DNA of 30,805 nucleotides, taken from contig JAPEVF010000546.1 in NCBI GenBank assembly GCA_029747585.1, forward strand, positions 1 through 30,805. Direction: 5' to 3'. Of this stretch, positions 1-10,190 are shown piece by piece (the first letter of the stretch is position 1; every line of letters begins with the position of its first letter). The position numbers were made by a program, and so were the translations under genes. The notes beneath the pieces are model-generated. The model was not told where the DNA came from, ran no database searches, and saw nothing but the letters and a program-made list of their open reading frames with translations. The stretch is from Pleurotus djamor. Taxonomy: Eukaryota; Basidiomycota; Agaricomycetes; Agaricales; Pleurotaceae.

Positions 1-1267
1 GGCATCCTGGTCATACCAATTCGCCCTTCTGTTCAAACGTGACTTCCTCAGCCACTGGCGCAACCCTACTTATCTCATGGCCAAGTTGATTCTGAACATT
101 TGCGCTGGCCTTTTCATTGGGGTACGTCGTCTCATTGTCCCTCCATCGCCCTCGAAACTTATTGGTCGCTTTCGCAGTTTACGTTCTTCAAGGCACCTGA
201 TACTCAGCAAGGCATCCAGAACAAACTTTTCGTCAGTTCTTCGCTTACACGTGTGTGGCACAAGTTCTTATTTACGTTTCATTTAGGCCATCTTCTTGAG
301 CACCATCTTGGCCGCGCCTTTGTCCAACCAGCTTCAAGTTCCTTTCATCGAAATGCGGGACATCTACGAAATTCGTGAGAAGCCCTCAAGGATGTACAGC
401 TGGACCGCTTTGGTCGCTTCGCAGATTTTGGCTGAACTCCCATGGAATATCCTTGGATCGTCCCTCTACTTCTTCTGCTGGTACTGGACTGTCGGATTCC
501 CCCCTGATCGCACCGGGTACACTTACCTCATGCTCGGTGTCCTTTTCCCCATGTACTACACTTCGCTTGGTCAAGGAATTGCAGCCATGGTGCCTACCCC
601 CGAATTGGCTGCCATCCTGTTCAGTTTCTTGTTCAGTTTCATCATTACGTTCAACGGTGTCCTGCAACCTTACAGATTACTTGGCTGGTGGCAGTGGATG
701 TAAGTCTTCCTAACTTGGTTCTTGGTCTTCTTTTACTCATTATTCCCTAGGTATCATCTCTCTCCGTTCACCTACCTCATCGAAGGTCTACTCGGCCAAG
801 GTACTTACTCCGTGTCTCATCCCAATTTCATGAGCTAATTTATCTACTATCAAGGTCTCGGAAGAACTGCCGTACACTGCGAAGAAATCGAGTTTGTCTC
901 TGTCAACCCCCCATCAGGCCAGACTTGCGGTCAATTCTTCGAGAATTATATCTCCTTCGCCGGTGGATACCTCCAGGATCCCAATGCCACCGCCAATTGT
1001 CACTTCTGCTCCATCGCTAATTCGGATCAACTGTTGGAGATGAACTTCAACATCAGTTATTCCCACAGATGGAGAGATGTTGGTATCCTCATCGCTTTCG
1101 TTGCTTTCAATGTACGTCACAATCATCCGCTCTTGAAGTTTTATCGCTGACGACCTTGCTTTACACAGTTCGTCGCTACCTTCGTGTTCACTTACTTCTT
1201 CCGTATCAGGACCAAGAGCATCTTTGCGGCTCTTAAAGATCGCTTGACTAAATCTCGTTCGTCGTAG
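1..1267 (+). CDS. PDR-type ABC drug transporter, C-terminal part (5' end outside window)
   Basis: This is the 3' end of a pleiotropic-drug-resistance (ABCG) efflux pump, a plasma-membrane ATP-driven exporter. Exons are <1-121, 178-231, 287-699, 751-800, 855-1111 and 1169-1267, with GT-AG introns of 51-57 nt and TAG at 1265-1267. What can be seen is the second ABC2-type membrane domain. It starts with a typical FALLFKRDFLSHWRNPTYL entry, then has several hydrophobic helices, among them LVASQILAELPWNI and AAILFSFLFSFIITFNG, and the GVLQP turn. After these comes the Cys-containing extracellular loop of PDR/CDR proteins (HCEEIEF, SGQTCGQFF, NCHFCSIAN) and a last helix ending in a short basic tail. 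Both nucleotide-binding domains lie upstream of the window, so Walker motifs cannot be checked. The family is sure; the drug or lipid substrate cannot be told. Confidence 0.93.
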
Positions 1268-1594
1268 TTTAATGGTTTCTCATACTTACCCTCTTCATCT
1301 TTCGCACCCTTCGATTTCAGTAGACTTTGGACTTCGCTCGTATCTTGAATTATGATGCTCGTCATCTACTTTGCATTAATCCCTCGTAGAACTGAAGCGT
1401 ATAGAAACGTCACCCCATCAATGTAAATTATTTTCATACCATGGATGTTATGACCGATGCATATGATTATACCTAGAAGTGTCTTCCTCGGAGTTCTTTG
1501 AGCTTGTCCATGCGTGTATTGAGCCTCGCTCGCCTGAAGATTCAGATAAATACTATAAGATAAGTGTCTACCTAAAACTGGGTGTCTCTACACA
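1268..1594. other. Convergent intergenic spacer, no gene seen
   Basis: The stretch between the stop of the ABC transporter (+) and the stop of DUS2 (-). It is AT-rich in 1330-1560 and presumably holds both 3' UTRs and polyadenylation signals. I see no ORF, repeat or RNA here that I can support. Confidence 0.6.
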
Positions 1595-3120
1595 TCAAGT
1601 CGCAGCCACGACGTTGCCACTGGGCGTAGGGGTGAGGGGGTCCTCATTGGACGCGAGAGCGGGTATAGGCAAGATTTTCCCGTTTGCAGGCAATTTCGGT
1701 GCTGGAGGTATTGGCGAAGCATCACTCTGCGTGTTCGGTGGTGTGACAAACGTTTCCTCCGAGTCCAGAGTGCTCTTAGACGATGTTGCTGAGAGAGTCG
1801 GTGAACCGGGATCGAGCGGGAGCAACAAACGCCTCGGTGCCTCTTCTCTTGCGTGGATAGCTGCTATTATAGCGTTGAGCTCCTCCTCACCTGTTGGAGC
1901 GTCGGGAGCGAAAATTTCTTTCAACGTAGGGTCCGTGTAAGATTTTGATTTTGAAAGGGCCTGTCGAAGGAGTTTTGCGTCGGCTTTGCGTACTTCGACG
2001 TGGGCTGCATTGAACTGGTTTACACAGAATTTGGTAAGGCCCCAGTGATTGTCTAGATACTCGGCCTAGAAGGATAGAGCAAGTTGGTGCGGCTTCATAA
2101 GAAAACAGCGGTGAAGAAAATACCAATCGTATGTACGAAGGCACCAGAGTCTTCTCGACATCTTGGAGCGGCGTAGAGGAGAAGCAAGAGGGGTTCGCCT
2201 CGGCGGCACGAGCAACCATCACGGAATGTGCCCCCGTCAATGCACGTATCCTCCGCCCATCCTCCCATCCCTGACAATCGCCATTTTCAACGACCGCGGT
2301 CCCCTTCCCCATGCCTTTCACGAAATCGACAATCTCCCGTAGTCTCTCTACCATGGCCGGCTCTCGATCCCTCATGTTCCTCGTCCGACAATGCACCGTC
2401 AAAGTGCTGACCCCCGTATTCACTATCCTCTCCACCAGCTTCAACGTATCCTGGCGATCCGGCAACAACCGTATTTTCGCAGAAACGGTGATTTCAGGCG
2501 GCATAGCTGCGCGTAGGGCAGTCAAAATAGAGCAAAGTAGGTCTGGGTTGGTTAACAACGCTGCACCCATCCCAGAGTGTGTCGAAAATGGTTTTGGGCA
2601 GCCGCAGTTGAGGTCGATGCCCGATATGTCGTTCATGACGGTTTTTGCTGCTTGGACCGCGAGATCTGGGTCTGAAGAGCCGATCTGGTAGATGAGGTAG
2701 GGTTTCTCGATAGGATGGGTGGTGAACATGGCTCGAGATTTGCCATTGTACGATATTACACCAGTCACAGCTATTCAGATATCATTCCGATGGCCACAAC
2801 ACTTTCAGCTAACTCGACTCACGATCTACAACGCGCTCGGCGTGCAAGATAGCCTTGTCAACCATCTCCGGGCCCCAAACTAGAGTCGCGCCATGTTTCA
2901 GCGCAAATAATCTTGTAGGCACTTTGTTTTCCCAAATTTCAACGAAATCAGAGACGAAATGGATATAACACATTCGGGCTCACTGACAAGCACCAGAGCG
3001 GACCATTGGGGCGAGAAAAATGCCATTTTTGAAGTCTTCTGAAGTGAGATGAGATAGTCGAGGTCGCTTTGCTGGTCGAGGCGATGCTGAGCGAGATGGC
3101 GAAGACATATGCTTGGACAT
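1595..3120 (-). CDS. DUS2: tRNA-dihydrouridine(20) synthase, DUS2 family
   Basis: FMN-dependent enzyme that reduces uridine to dihydrouridine, in this family at position 20 of the tRNA D-loop. Exons in transcript order are 3120-2988, 2921-2823, 2770-2124 and 2065-1595, with introns of 66, 52 and 58 nt. They make one frame of 449 residues. The start at 3120 gives MSKHMSSPSRS and a basic stretch, then the FMN-barrel opening GIFLAPMVRSGALPTRLFAL. GIDLNCGCPK holds the catalytic Cys, followed by SGMGAALLTNP, KIRLLPDRQDTL, the LTVHCRTR strand and ENGDCQ, then HSVMVARAAEANPSCF. The fourth exon gives EYLDNHWGLTKFCVNQF, typical of DUS2 C-terminal helical domains. The last ~100 residues are Ser/Pro/Thr-rich and probably disordered. 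It looks intact. The family assignment is firm; the exact tRNA position modified is inferred from the family. Confidence 0.93.
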
Positions 3121-3235
3121 TATTGTGATGAATTGGCGGAACATGGGGAAGCAGGGAGTCAGACGAATTTGATGCTGTGCAGTCTCGTTTTGGTCTCAGC
3201 GAGACTCAATGCTGCAGCTCTGGGTATCAATCATG

Positions 3236-3317
3236 TCTCTGCTAGTATATCGGTTAGTACACGCGCCTGTCATCTGCCACACCGCGCGAAAGCTGGGTTC
3301 GACTCCCAGGCGGAGAG
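3236..3317 (+). tRNA. tRNA-Asp (GUC) with a 10-nt intron
   Basis: A complete cloverleaf can be folded. The acceptor TCTCTGC pairs with GCGGAGA (one G-U), with discriminator G at 3317. The D-arm is GTAT / GTAC with loop ATCGGTTA. The anticodon stem CGCGC (3262-3266) pairs with GCGCG (3284-3288). The T-arm CTGGG / CCCAG has loop TTCGACT, carrying the B box. The anticodon GTC is at 3269-3271. Between position 37 (A3272) and position 38 (C3283) lie ten extra bases, the canonical site of nuclear tRNA introns. A T5 tract follows downstream. It lies between divergent DUS2 and the GH44 remnant. Confidence 0.9.
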
Positions 3318-3340
3318 GGTGGAGTTTGCCGATGGCATGC

Positions 3341-3345
3341 TTTTT
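3341..3345 (+). terminator. RNA polymerase III terminator of tRNA-Asp
   Basis: Five consecutive T residues on the tRNA's non-template strand, 24 nt after the discriminator base. A run of four or more T is the usual Pol III stop. Confidence 0.6.
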
Positions 3346-3424
3346 GACGGAGTGAGACATGATATATGATAGCCCAAATTTTGTTATAATGACCCGATGC
3401 AAGTATTAAATAAGTACAGACTAT

Positions 3425-5007
3425 CTATTGTTGGAGCGCGAAAACAGCAGTATAGGCTGGTACTACAATGTAGTTGTTAGCGTTCAAATCGATTGTCGTC
3501 TGTGAAAGTTGTGTCGTTAGTTCGAACCCTTGAAAACACGACCGTTAAGCGGCGTACCTGCCACTTGGCAACACCTGCAGCACCTCCGAAGTGGCGAATG
3601 AAGTATTTCCCGAAAGGCACGTTGGATAGATCAAGGGCGACAGGCTTTGTATCCTTGTTGATAATCACCAACGAGAGCTTGTTGTTTTCCGTTGCAGCGT
3701 AAACACCAAGAACATCGGGGTTAGGAGTCGCAAGGTTGACTTGGACGCTGTTGGCACCGAAGAAGGTTCCGTATCTGAGATGCACAAAGAAAATGTCGAG
3801 GCTCAGTGAGAGAAGGTCGGTGATTTTCCAAAGCATCCACTCACCCTCTGTACAACCAGAAGGCCAGACCAATGGGACCTGTTTCGTCCGGCTGGTACCA
3901 GTACGTGGCGGCATCGACCTTGTACTTGCCAAAGATACCAAGAGAGTCAGCCGTGACCAATCCACCAGTGATATCGTCATCTCGGGTCGAACTCCATTCA
4001 CTGATGGCCAACTTGGTTCCGGGATAGTTGATGTCGATCAAAGTACGGAAACGAGGGACCAATTGGACGGTATCGGGATCCCATTGGTGGTTTTGGGGGT
4101 TTTCGCCGACCCAGGATTCGTCGACATAAGTTTTATCCTAATGAGACGGCATATTAGGTTCAATGCAACGTAAAGAACAGACACGATACGGACCCAAAGA
4201 CTGCGAGTCATCCGGAGTCTCAGAGCCTTGGCAGCGGCATCATTCGCGCTGGTATCCGGTTGATAATAATAGTGAATATCCAAGTAGTCGAGCAAACGAA
4301 CGCCATTGGCTGTCTCGGCTTTCTTCATCTCTTGCAAGAACCAGGGAAGGAAATCGACATTGTTATGAGCGGCATTGTCGGTGTAACCGACAGCACTAGT
4401 CCAGTCTAATAAGCGGTGTAAGTAATAGTCTATGAAGGAATAATGGGGACGTACAGAACCACCATGAGCATGTCATTGGTGCAGCGACGGCGACGTCAGG
4501 GAAGGCGGCTTTGGCGGTCTTGGAGAAGGCGATCATGCGCGAGAGTTCCTCATCGTAGCTCATGGGTCTATTGAAAACCCAAATATAAGTAAATTTCAAG
4601 ATCGAGATAGAACAAAGATGCCACGCACTCGGGGTGCATATCCTGATGCGTCGAATGTGCGATTTCGATTTCATTGTCGATAGCAAGGATGAATGGCTTG
4701 TTTTGCAATCCAGACAACCACTGCTGAGCAAGAGTGGTGTTCCAAGGAGTGTACGCCAGTGATGGATCAGTGTTAGGCGACAGGTTGGTTCCGTTAGGGA
4801 ATTTGCCATTGCCAGCCGCAGCGTTGTAAGGATCGAAGGCTTGCTGGCCTATAGAGAGTACAAAGTCAGGTATGATGGGAGGTGAACGATAGCAAACAAC
4901 GCACTTGGATAGACATCGCTGGGGTATGAGTAAGAGGAAGCATCTTTGGCAACCCNATCCAAACTGCGTTCCTTGGGGGTGTTCTCAAGGACTGCCGGGA
5001 ATTTAGC
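3425..5007 (-). pseudogene. GH44 glycosidase (endoglucanase/xyloglucanase type), 5'-truncated
   Basis: GH44 enzymes are secreted beta-1,4-glucanases or xyloglucanases that cut plant cell-wall glucans. Exons in transcript order are <5007-4905, 4848-4629, 4567-4455, 4405-4194, 4137-3845, 3774-3558 and 3499-3425, with introns of 49-70 nt and an open frame of about 410 codons. Visible motifs: VAKDASSYSYP, ILAIDNEIEIAHSTHQDMHPE (acid/base region), LDYLDIHYYYQPD, LAISEWSS (expected nucleophile Glu), ATYWYQPDE and a C-terminal beta-domain ending YIVVPAYTAVFALQQ. The N at 4956 falls in a codon where a Trp is expected before VAKD. Family members are much longer. The signal peptide and first half of the barrel are absent, and the DNA just upstream is coding for DUF6534 in a different frame. 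So this is a truncated remnant, although every remaining exon is still open. Confidence 0.82.
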
Positions 5008-5025
5008 CTAGAACGGCGAAAAGAG

Positions 5026-6296
5026 TCAGTGAATTCCGGAGCCAGACAGCTTGACGCACGTTACGAGTAATGAATTGACATAAACTAGGACGCAAACCTC
5101 GTTAGCCATGAGAAACAGTCCTGGATGGTATGTAAGACGTACTTACGTTTGCATATGATTCCGTGGAACGTCATGAAAATGAGCTTATCTGGGATGGCTA
5201 GCCACTGGATTGTTCAGGTCATGAGAAGGTCGGGTCATTGACATGGCGGAGGAATCAACGCAAAGTCACGAAAACTACCATGGCGACAGCACTAAATGTA
5301 CTTCATAAGTGACCTCAGGAAGTTACATAGAAGAAGATCAACGAACGTGGTGAGTGAGCCTATCCCAACAACGTACATGATCAGTTTATCAAGCAGGTTC
5401 TCGGTTCTAGACGAATGCACTGCGGGCATTGCCCTATATCCCCCGGACATGATATGGTGAAGTTATGCTGAAAATTATTGAAACTTACTCTAGGATATTG
5501 CTGATGTAGGTCATTCCTACTATCCTCTCGATATCATCTCGGATACTTTCTTCATATCCTCAGTGTCAATATTTTGGAACGTGGTGCTGAACAAGGGCAG
5601 GGATTGGTTGAGTCCTATGCCTCAAGGCGCCGATCACAATATCATCAAAGTAAAGTCCCCTGCGTATATGATGGACACATGGGAAAAGATATTGAGATTT
5701 TCTCCTTCATATCACGCTGAAAAGAAGCGTGAAAGAACTTACAATTAGTTCAGGATAAACTCAGAATATCCTGCAGAGGGGGTATAGGGCAATGCCCGCT
5801 GTGATGAGGTCCATGAATGAGCAATCAAGGGCTGGGCAGGTACGACGGAGAGCAAACCTTCGGATACCAGAACGGCGCTGATTCGGATAGTACGCCATCG
5901 AGGCGGCGATGAGTATATCGCAGAGGATCGTACTTCCGAATTCTGCGGTTCCGAAAGCCTAAGAATAGCTCAGAACACTGAGATAGAGCGGGTACGAGGG
6001 GTAGATGAGCCATTGACAAATTCAACTCACGTTGCTAATGAGGCTATGAAGCCGGCTAACGTCCCCATCCAATCTGGGAAAACTAACGCGTTAGAGGTAG
6101 GGGACGACGGGTATATAGAAATATGGGTAACGTACAAGGACGGATGTCACGATACGATTCTTCTTGCTGACTGAGAATGCCACTGGTAAGCCTGGAGCGT
6201 AGACATAAGTCTAGAGTGAAAGGTGGCTCACGTATCCAGATGCGGTAGGTGAGTGAGTTGGTTGGAGACGGCCAGATGGGGAGTACTGTGAAGCAG
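5026..6296 (-). pseudogene. DUF6534 multi-helix membrane protein gene, 3' exons, MITE in an intron
   Basis: DUF6534 proteins are seven-helix membrane proteins of unknown function, greatly expanded in basidiomycetes. Exons in transcript order: 6296-6232, 6170-6136, 6073-6031, 5958-5858, 5406-5347, 5291-5279, 5204-5147 and 5084-5026. The introns are 61, 62, 72, 451, 55, 74 and 62 nt. The 451-nt intron contains the MITE at 5418-5803 and would be 62 nt without it and one target-site copy. Diagnostic pieces: YRIWILSKKNRIV, FGSTILCDILIAASMAYY, then across the MITE intron SGIRR joined to TENLLDKLI, SLTTAVAMWLAIPDKLIFM, and KLYVNSLLVT near the end. One frame break exists: the exon at 6073-6031 has one base too many, and the excess fits a four-base C run at 6063-6066. 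The 5' exons are not identified. It may be a live gene with one assembly error, or a recent pseudogene. Confidence 0.72.
5418..5803. mobile_element. 386-bp CACTG-ended MITE (non-autonomous DNA transposon) with ATG target duplication
   Basis: The left end reads CACTGCGGGCATTGCCCTAT. The right end, read on the other strand, starts CACAGCGGGCATTGCCCTAT. These are inverted repeats of about 21 bp with one mismatch. Direct ATG repeats flank them at 5415-5417 and 5804-5806. A CACTR end with a 3-bp duplication suits the CMC (EnSpm/CACTA-like) superfamily; PIF/Harbinger also makes 3-bp duplications. There is no transposase ORF. It sits wholly within an intron of the DUF6534 gene. Confidence 0.8.
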
Positions 6297-9200
6297 CTAA
6301 GAAGAATCAACGGTGAATTTTGGATGGCTTATTTTTGAAGCATGAGTTATGCGTGGTCTTGAGGAGTTTGCGAGGTTAGACGGATGGACATGACACCGTA
6401 TTTGTAGGACACGCAACGGTTCGTTTGTTAGCAAGACGCAGCATGATAGAGACTCCGGAGTGCCTGAGTCAGAGACGCCATTGCAATCCACGTAGCTGTG
6501 AAGAACATTCGGTGGTGTTGGGCGGCTCAAGTAGATGCCTTTGGCAAAGAGCGAGCAAGTCTCTTGTATTCTATTTAGATCTTCGTCAATGGAAGTGACC
6601 TAAGAGGCTAAGAAATACAGAAGACAGCGGCTGGGCAGAATAGACCAAGGTCTCAAGGCCATAGCTCTGCAGGTAACGGTCCGATAATCAGTTCGAGAAC
6701 GAGGTTGCTTGACGCGTGACGGAGATCCCGGCAGATTATTGATAAGTAATGACTCTCGCTCGAAGCTCTAAGCTTTACTGGGTGCACGCTCCTAGCTTTT
6801 GGGGCGTAAATAGAACGAGATACGCGAAGTATAGACTTGAGACGGACGTCACAGGAGTTTGGATGCAGACGTGCAGAATTCTCGGTTGGTTTGATGCGTT
6901 GATGCGTTTGATATGGGTTCCTCTGCTTCCGGCGACCCTTGTTACTTTGGTGTCTGGAGAATTGAAGGTAGAAATAGATGCGAAAAGGATGGAGGCTTGA
7001 GTCGCAGACGTCTGACGGCGTAGGTTGGATTGCTAAGCGCGTTAGGCGTCTGAAACGGACAACGCCGAACAACCCTTTTGGGTATTTCTTTCCCACATGC
7101 TTGAAGGCGATCGAAGCTCGTTCCCCACCTTCACCTTCCCCAGCCCCCAACTATACCACCAGAGCCCGTTCGTGAGTACTTTACATCAAACCCATTACTT
7201 CTGTGAGCTCCCCTTTTCGATTTGAAACCACTTTTGCGAACCAAGACTTTTTCCAGGCTTGCCTGGTTAGCGGTTGCAACTGGAGCCGCGAACGATGAAA
7301 TCTCTGCTGCATACTGCATGTACGCTCCTCGAATGATCTCTAGCTCCTTACTATCTCACACTCAGGAATACTGTAGCTTGTTTCCTCCGGCTCACATGAG
7401 CTATGGACTGAACACGGCGCTCACAAATGATTTGAAGACCTTTCTCATCCCATTGAAGACCTATACACGCGAAATCTCGCGTCAGTAGGGTTGCATACGG
7501 AGGATAAGTGCATCTAGGTCATTGGTCCGTCGCTGAGGATAGGCTCCAGAGCGCGAACGGGCATATATGCCGTTAAATTCATTGGGCTGTAAGTTGCTTT
7601 TTCAATCTTGACTTGTCGAGGTCTCTTTCTCCTCTCAGCCTACTCATCGTTTCATTCGTTCCTATGCAGATGGTCAATAATGGCTGGGTACCTGGCTCGT
7701 ATCGAGCTCGACCCCGGGCGAACGAATAGTATCATGACGAAGACCATATTAAAGAGATGCCCTCAGACACGCGACATCAGTTTTCAAGCCATCGACCTTT
7801 CAATTTCATCGGGCAGCTAGGTGATGGAGCGCAGGCTGAGGGAACGCCTTGTGTCGTAGAACGCGTAGAGGGTAGATCGATATACACCCCCGAGGTACTT
7901 GGTGCGTTTTCTTCACTGCTCAAATTCCCTTCCTTCTGACGCCCCACCTTCAAGCTTCAAGCCCAGGTCGTCCCTCTCATCTTTCTCTCGTTCACGGAAC
8001 TGTGTCAGCGGGTATCAACTCCCAGTCGACTACCATGCCAAGCCGCAATGGGACGGCCTGTCTGCTCTTTTCCCAAATCCTATTCCTGAAACGTACAGCC
8101 CGCCCCTCCCTTTCACGACCTCGCTCCCATCCCCAACTTCGTCCTATCTCAGCCCTCTCTCGGAAATCGAAGCCTCCAGCTCGTCTTCGCGTCGCTATCG
8201 AGGCCACACAGAAGTCATACCGCTCTCATCGCAGAGCGTGATTTCCACCAGAGCCAGCGCTTCCAACGCACTCTCAGCTGCCCGAAACGCGTTTCCGACT
8301 GGCGTTTTGTCAATTGCATCGCATAGTCGTTCCCTCGACGGTTTACCTCCCTCGTGGATAACTTTGTCAACATGGGCGATGGTAGTCCCAACGTTCCCCC
8401 GCCACCCAGGGAAAACGCGAGGCGTACGCACCGCACCAGGATGCCTACGACAACGATGAAAGCTTCCTATCCAGTATTCAGCTTGGGGTACCCTACCACT
8501 CAGGATAACCTCCCCATCCAAAATCTTGACCACCGCAACCCCCTTGCATCCGACCCTCTTCTCGTGGTACATTCGACATAGGTCGAGAGATGACGTTGGT
8601 CGTTGGTCGTTCGGAGCTTGGAGTTGGGAGTTAAGTGGTTGCTGGACGTTGGACGCGAAGCAAGGGACATGCTGGGGAAATGAGAATGATTAGCTCGGCT
8701 CGTGATCGCTTTGGTACCACCACCCCTCCTCCGAAGTTGGAGGAGTCCGAAGGGAGAACGACTGATCAGTCATCCCCTCCCCCACCCGCCCAATCTACAC
8801 TCGACCCATCGACACTGGTGGGTTTGCTTGGAGGATTCTCCCCCTCCTCCGTTGTCGTTGATGTCTCGTCGACGTCTTTTTTATCATCGACGATTCTGGC
8901 ATCCGAAGCTACTCTATAGCCTTAGGCGGCCATGGAGGGCTGCGACGGAATGATGTGATGGATGTGAGGATGGTGGAGGCATGGAGACGATGGAAATGTC
9001 GGATAGCTTCGTTCGGTCAGGGAGGGTAGGATAGATGGCCCAAGGGGAGGTGCTTTCCCCGTCACTCTCCGCCCCCTCCTCGTATGCTGGGTCAAGGGAG
9101 GTGATAACGACATCGACAACGCAGGGTTCCTACTCACCAATACCAAGTATTCCCCGGCCGAGGAGTTAGCTAGCACCAATTGTGTTGGTGTCTTCCAGGA

Positions 9201-9400
9201 CATACTCACCAAACCTTGTACTCCCTTTTTCAGTACCTAAGATGAATTCTGCTACCCTCGACGTCGCAGTTCCTCTACTATGGGATGTGGAACAGCGGTT
9301 GATCCTCGTGGTCGATCAAGTCCCAGACGACAGACGAAGAAGACCATGGCCTCAACCAATGACCAGCTGGTAACACTTGAGCGTCCATTACCACCATCGT
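6245..9400. repeat. Diverged duplicated block, copy A
   Basis: This stretch is colinear with 13865-16085. Shared anchors include a start around GAAGCAGCTAA (6290 / 13908), GCTAAGCGCGTTAGGCG (about 7031 / 14527), TTTCCCACATGCT (about 7089 / 14580), ACTTGGTGCGTTTTCTTC (about 7897 / 15343) and AATGACCAGCT (about 9358 / 16068). Copy A is longer, mostly in 8350-9280. The left edge overlaps the first recognisable DUF6534 exon, so the block probably began as paralogous loci with a DUF6534 gene on the - strand and another unit on the + strand. ORFs such as 7899-8459 (+) are Ser/Pro-rich and match no family I know. Near 9410-9530 a hydrophobic stretch is readable only with a frame change. I could not build a convincing gene here. 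Confidence 0.6.
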
Positions 9401-9963
9401 GTCCATCATCAAGTACTGGGATGGATGGGAGCTACTGTTGTTTTCATTGGGCGCTAGTATCACAGTTTTCGCTGCCGCTGGTTCCCCAAGCTCTTTGGTC
9501 ACGGTGTGCGCTCTTCTGGCGGACGTGGTGGGTTAAGGCGGTGGATGTGGTTGGGTGTGGAGGTGGCGGGACGATGAAGCCTCACATACGTAGGAGGAGT
9601 CGGTGGTCCTGTAGAGCAAGACGCCTTACGTATCCTTGTTACCTGTCTCGCTACCTTTGTCCTCTGTTGGGTTGACTATCAAGACAACATCGATGGAGGT
9701 TCAAACGTTCTGACGTCAACGGAGGACGGTCGAACTCGATGGTTTTGAGAGAGCCGGGACTACAAGGAGAACGACTTGTGTCGTTCGATAGGGCCTACCG
9801 TCAAATTACGGCAATCCATCATCTCTTCCTTTATCCACCATTTGATCATCTAATGCTCCAGTTCTCGCGTATAATGTGCTTTGCATCACACGCGATCCTC
9901 CTTACACTATGACCTATCTCTGTCTCTCTCCAAATTCGCTTCTTGGTCAATTTGTGGTCAACC

Positions 9964-10190
9964 ATGAACGACGCGTCTGCTACACAGGTATGCAGTTTGA
10001 ATCTACTTCCCTTTCCACGGATCTGAACTACATATTACTACTCTAGCATTCATTCTTCTCGCTCATCGCTGGTCTTTTACCGACTCAACGCTATGCTCAA
10101 CTGAGGTCAAGACGATCGGATTCGCTGCTCCAAAACGCATCCAAGTCCCGTGCACGCAGACTTTCAAGACAGACTGTTGTCAGCGTTTAG
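9964..10190 (+). CDS. Small two-exon candidate gene, function unknown
   Basis: An ATG at 9964 opens a 24-nt exon (9964-9987), then a 59-nt GT-AG intron (9988-10046), then an exon to TAG at 10188-10190. The product would have 55 residues: a short hydrophobic piece (SFFSLIAGLLPTQRYAQL) followed by a basic, Arg/Ser-rich tail. The intron has a good GTATGC donor and a CTCTAG acceptor of the size usual in this window. I recognise no domain. It could be the truncated start of a larger gene or chance. Confidence 0.3.

Noticed and set aside
1887..2768. DUS ORF read as a stand-alone 293-aa protein
   Set aside because: It starts at GTG, lacks the FMN-barrel opening and runs through an intron. The four-exon model restores both conserved ends.
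3500..3557. B-box-like GTTCGAACCC suggesting a second tRNA
   Set aside because: It lies in a well-supported 58-nt intron of the GH44 remnant and no cloverleaf can be folded around it.
5008..5084. A GH44 exon in the frame giving FITRN joined to AKFPAV
   Set aside because: The same bases in another frame give the diagnostic DUF6534 ending LYVNSLLVT with consistent splice phases, so the GH44 extension is likely fortuitous.
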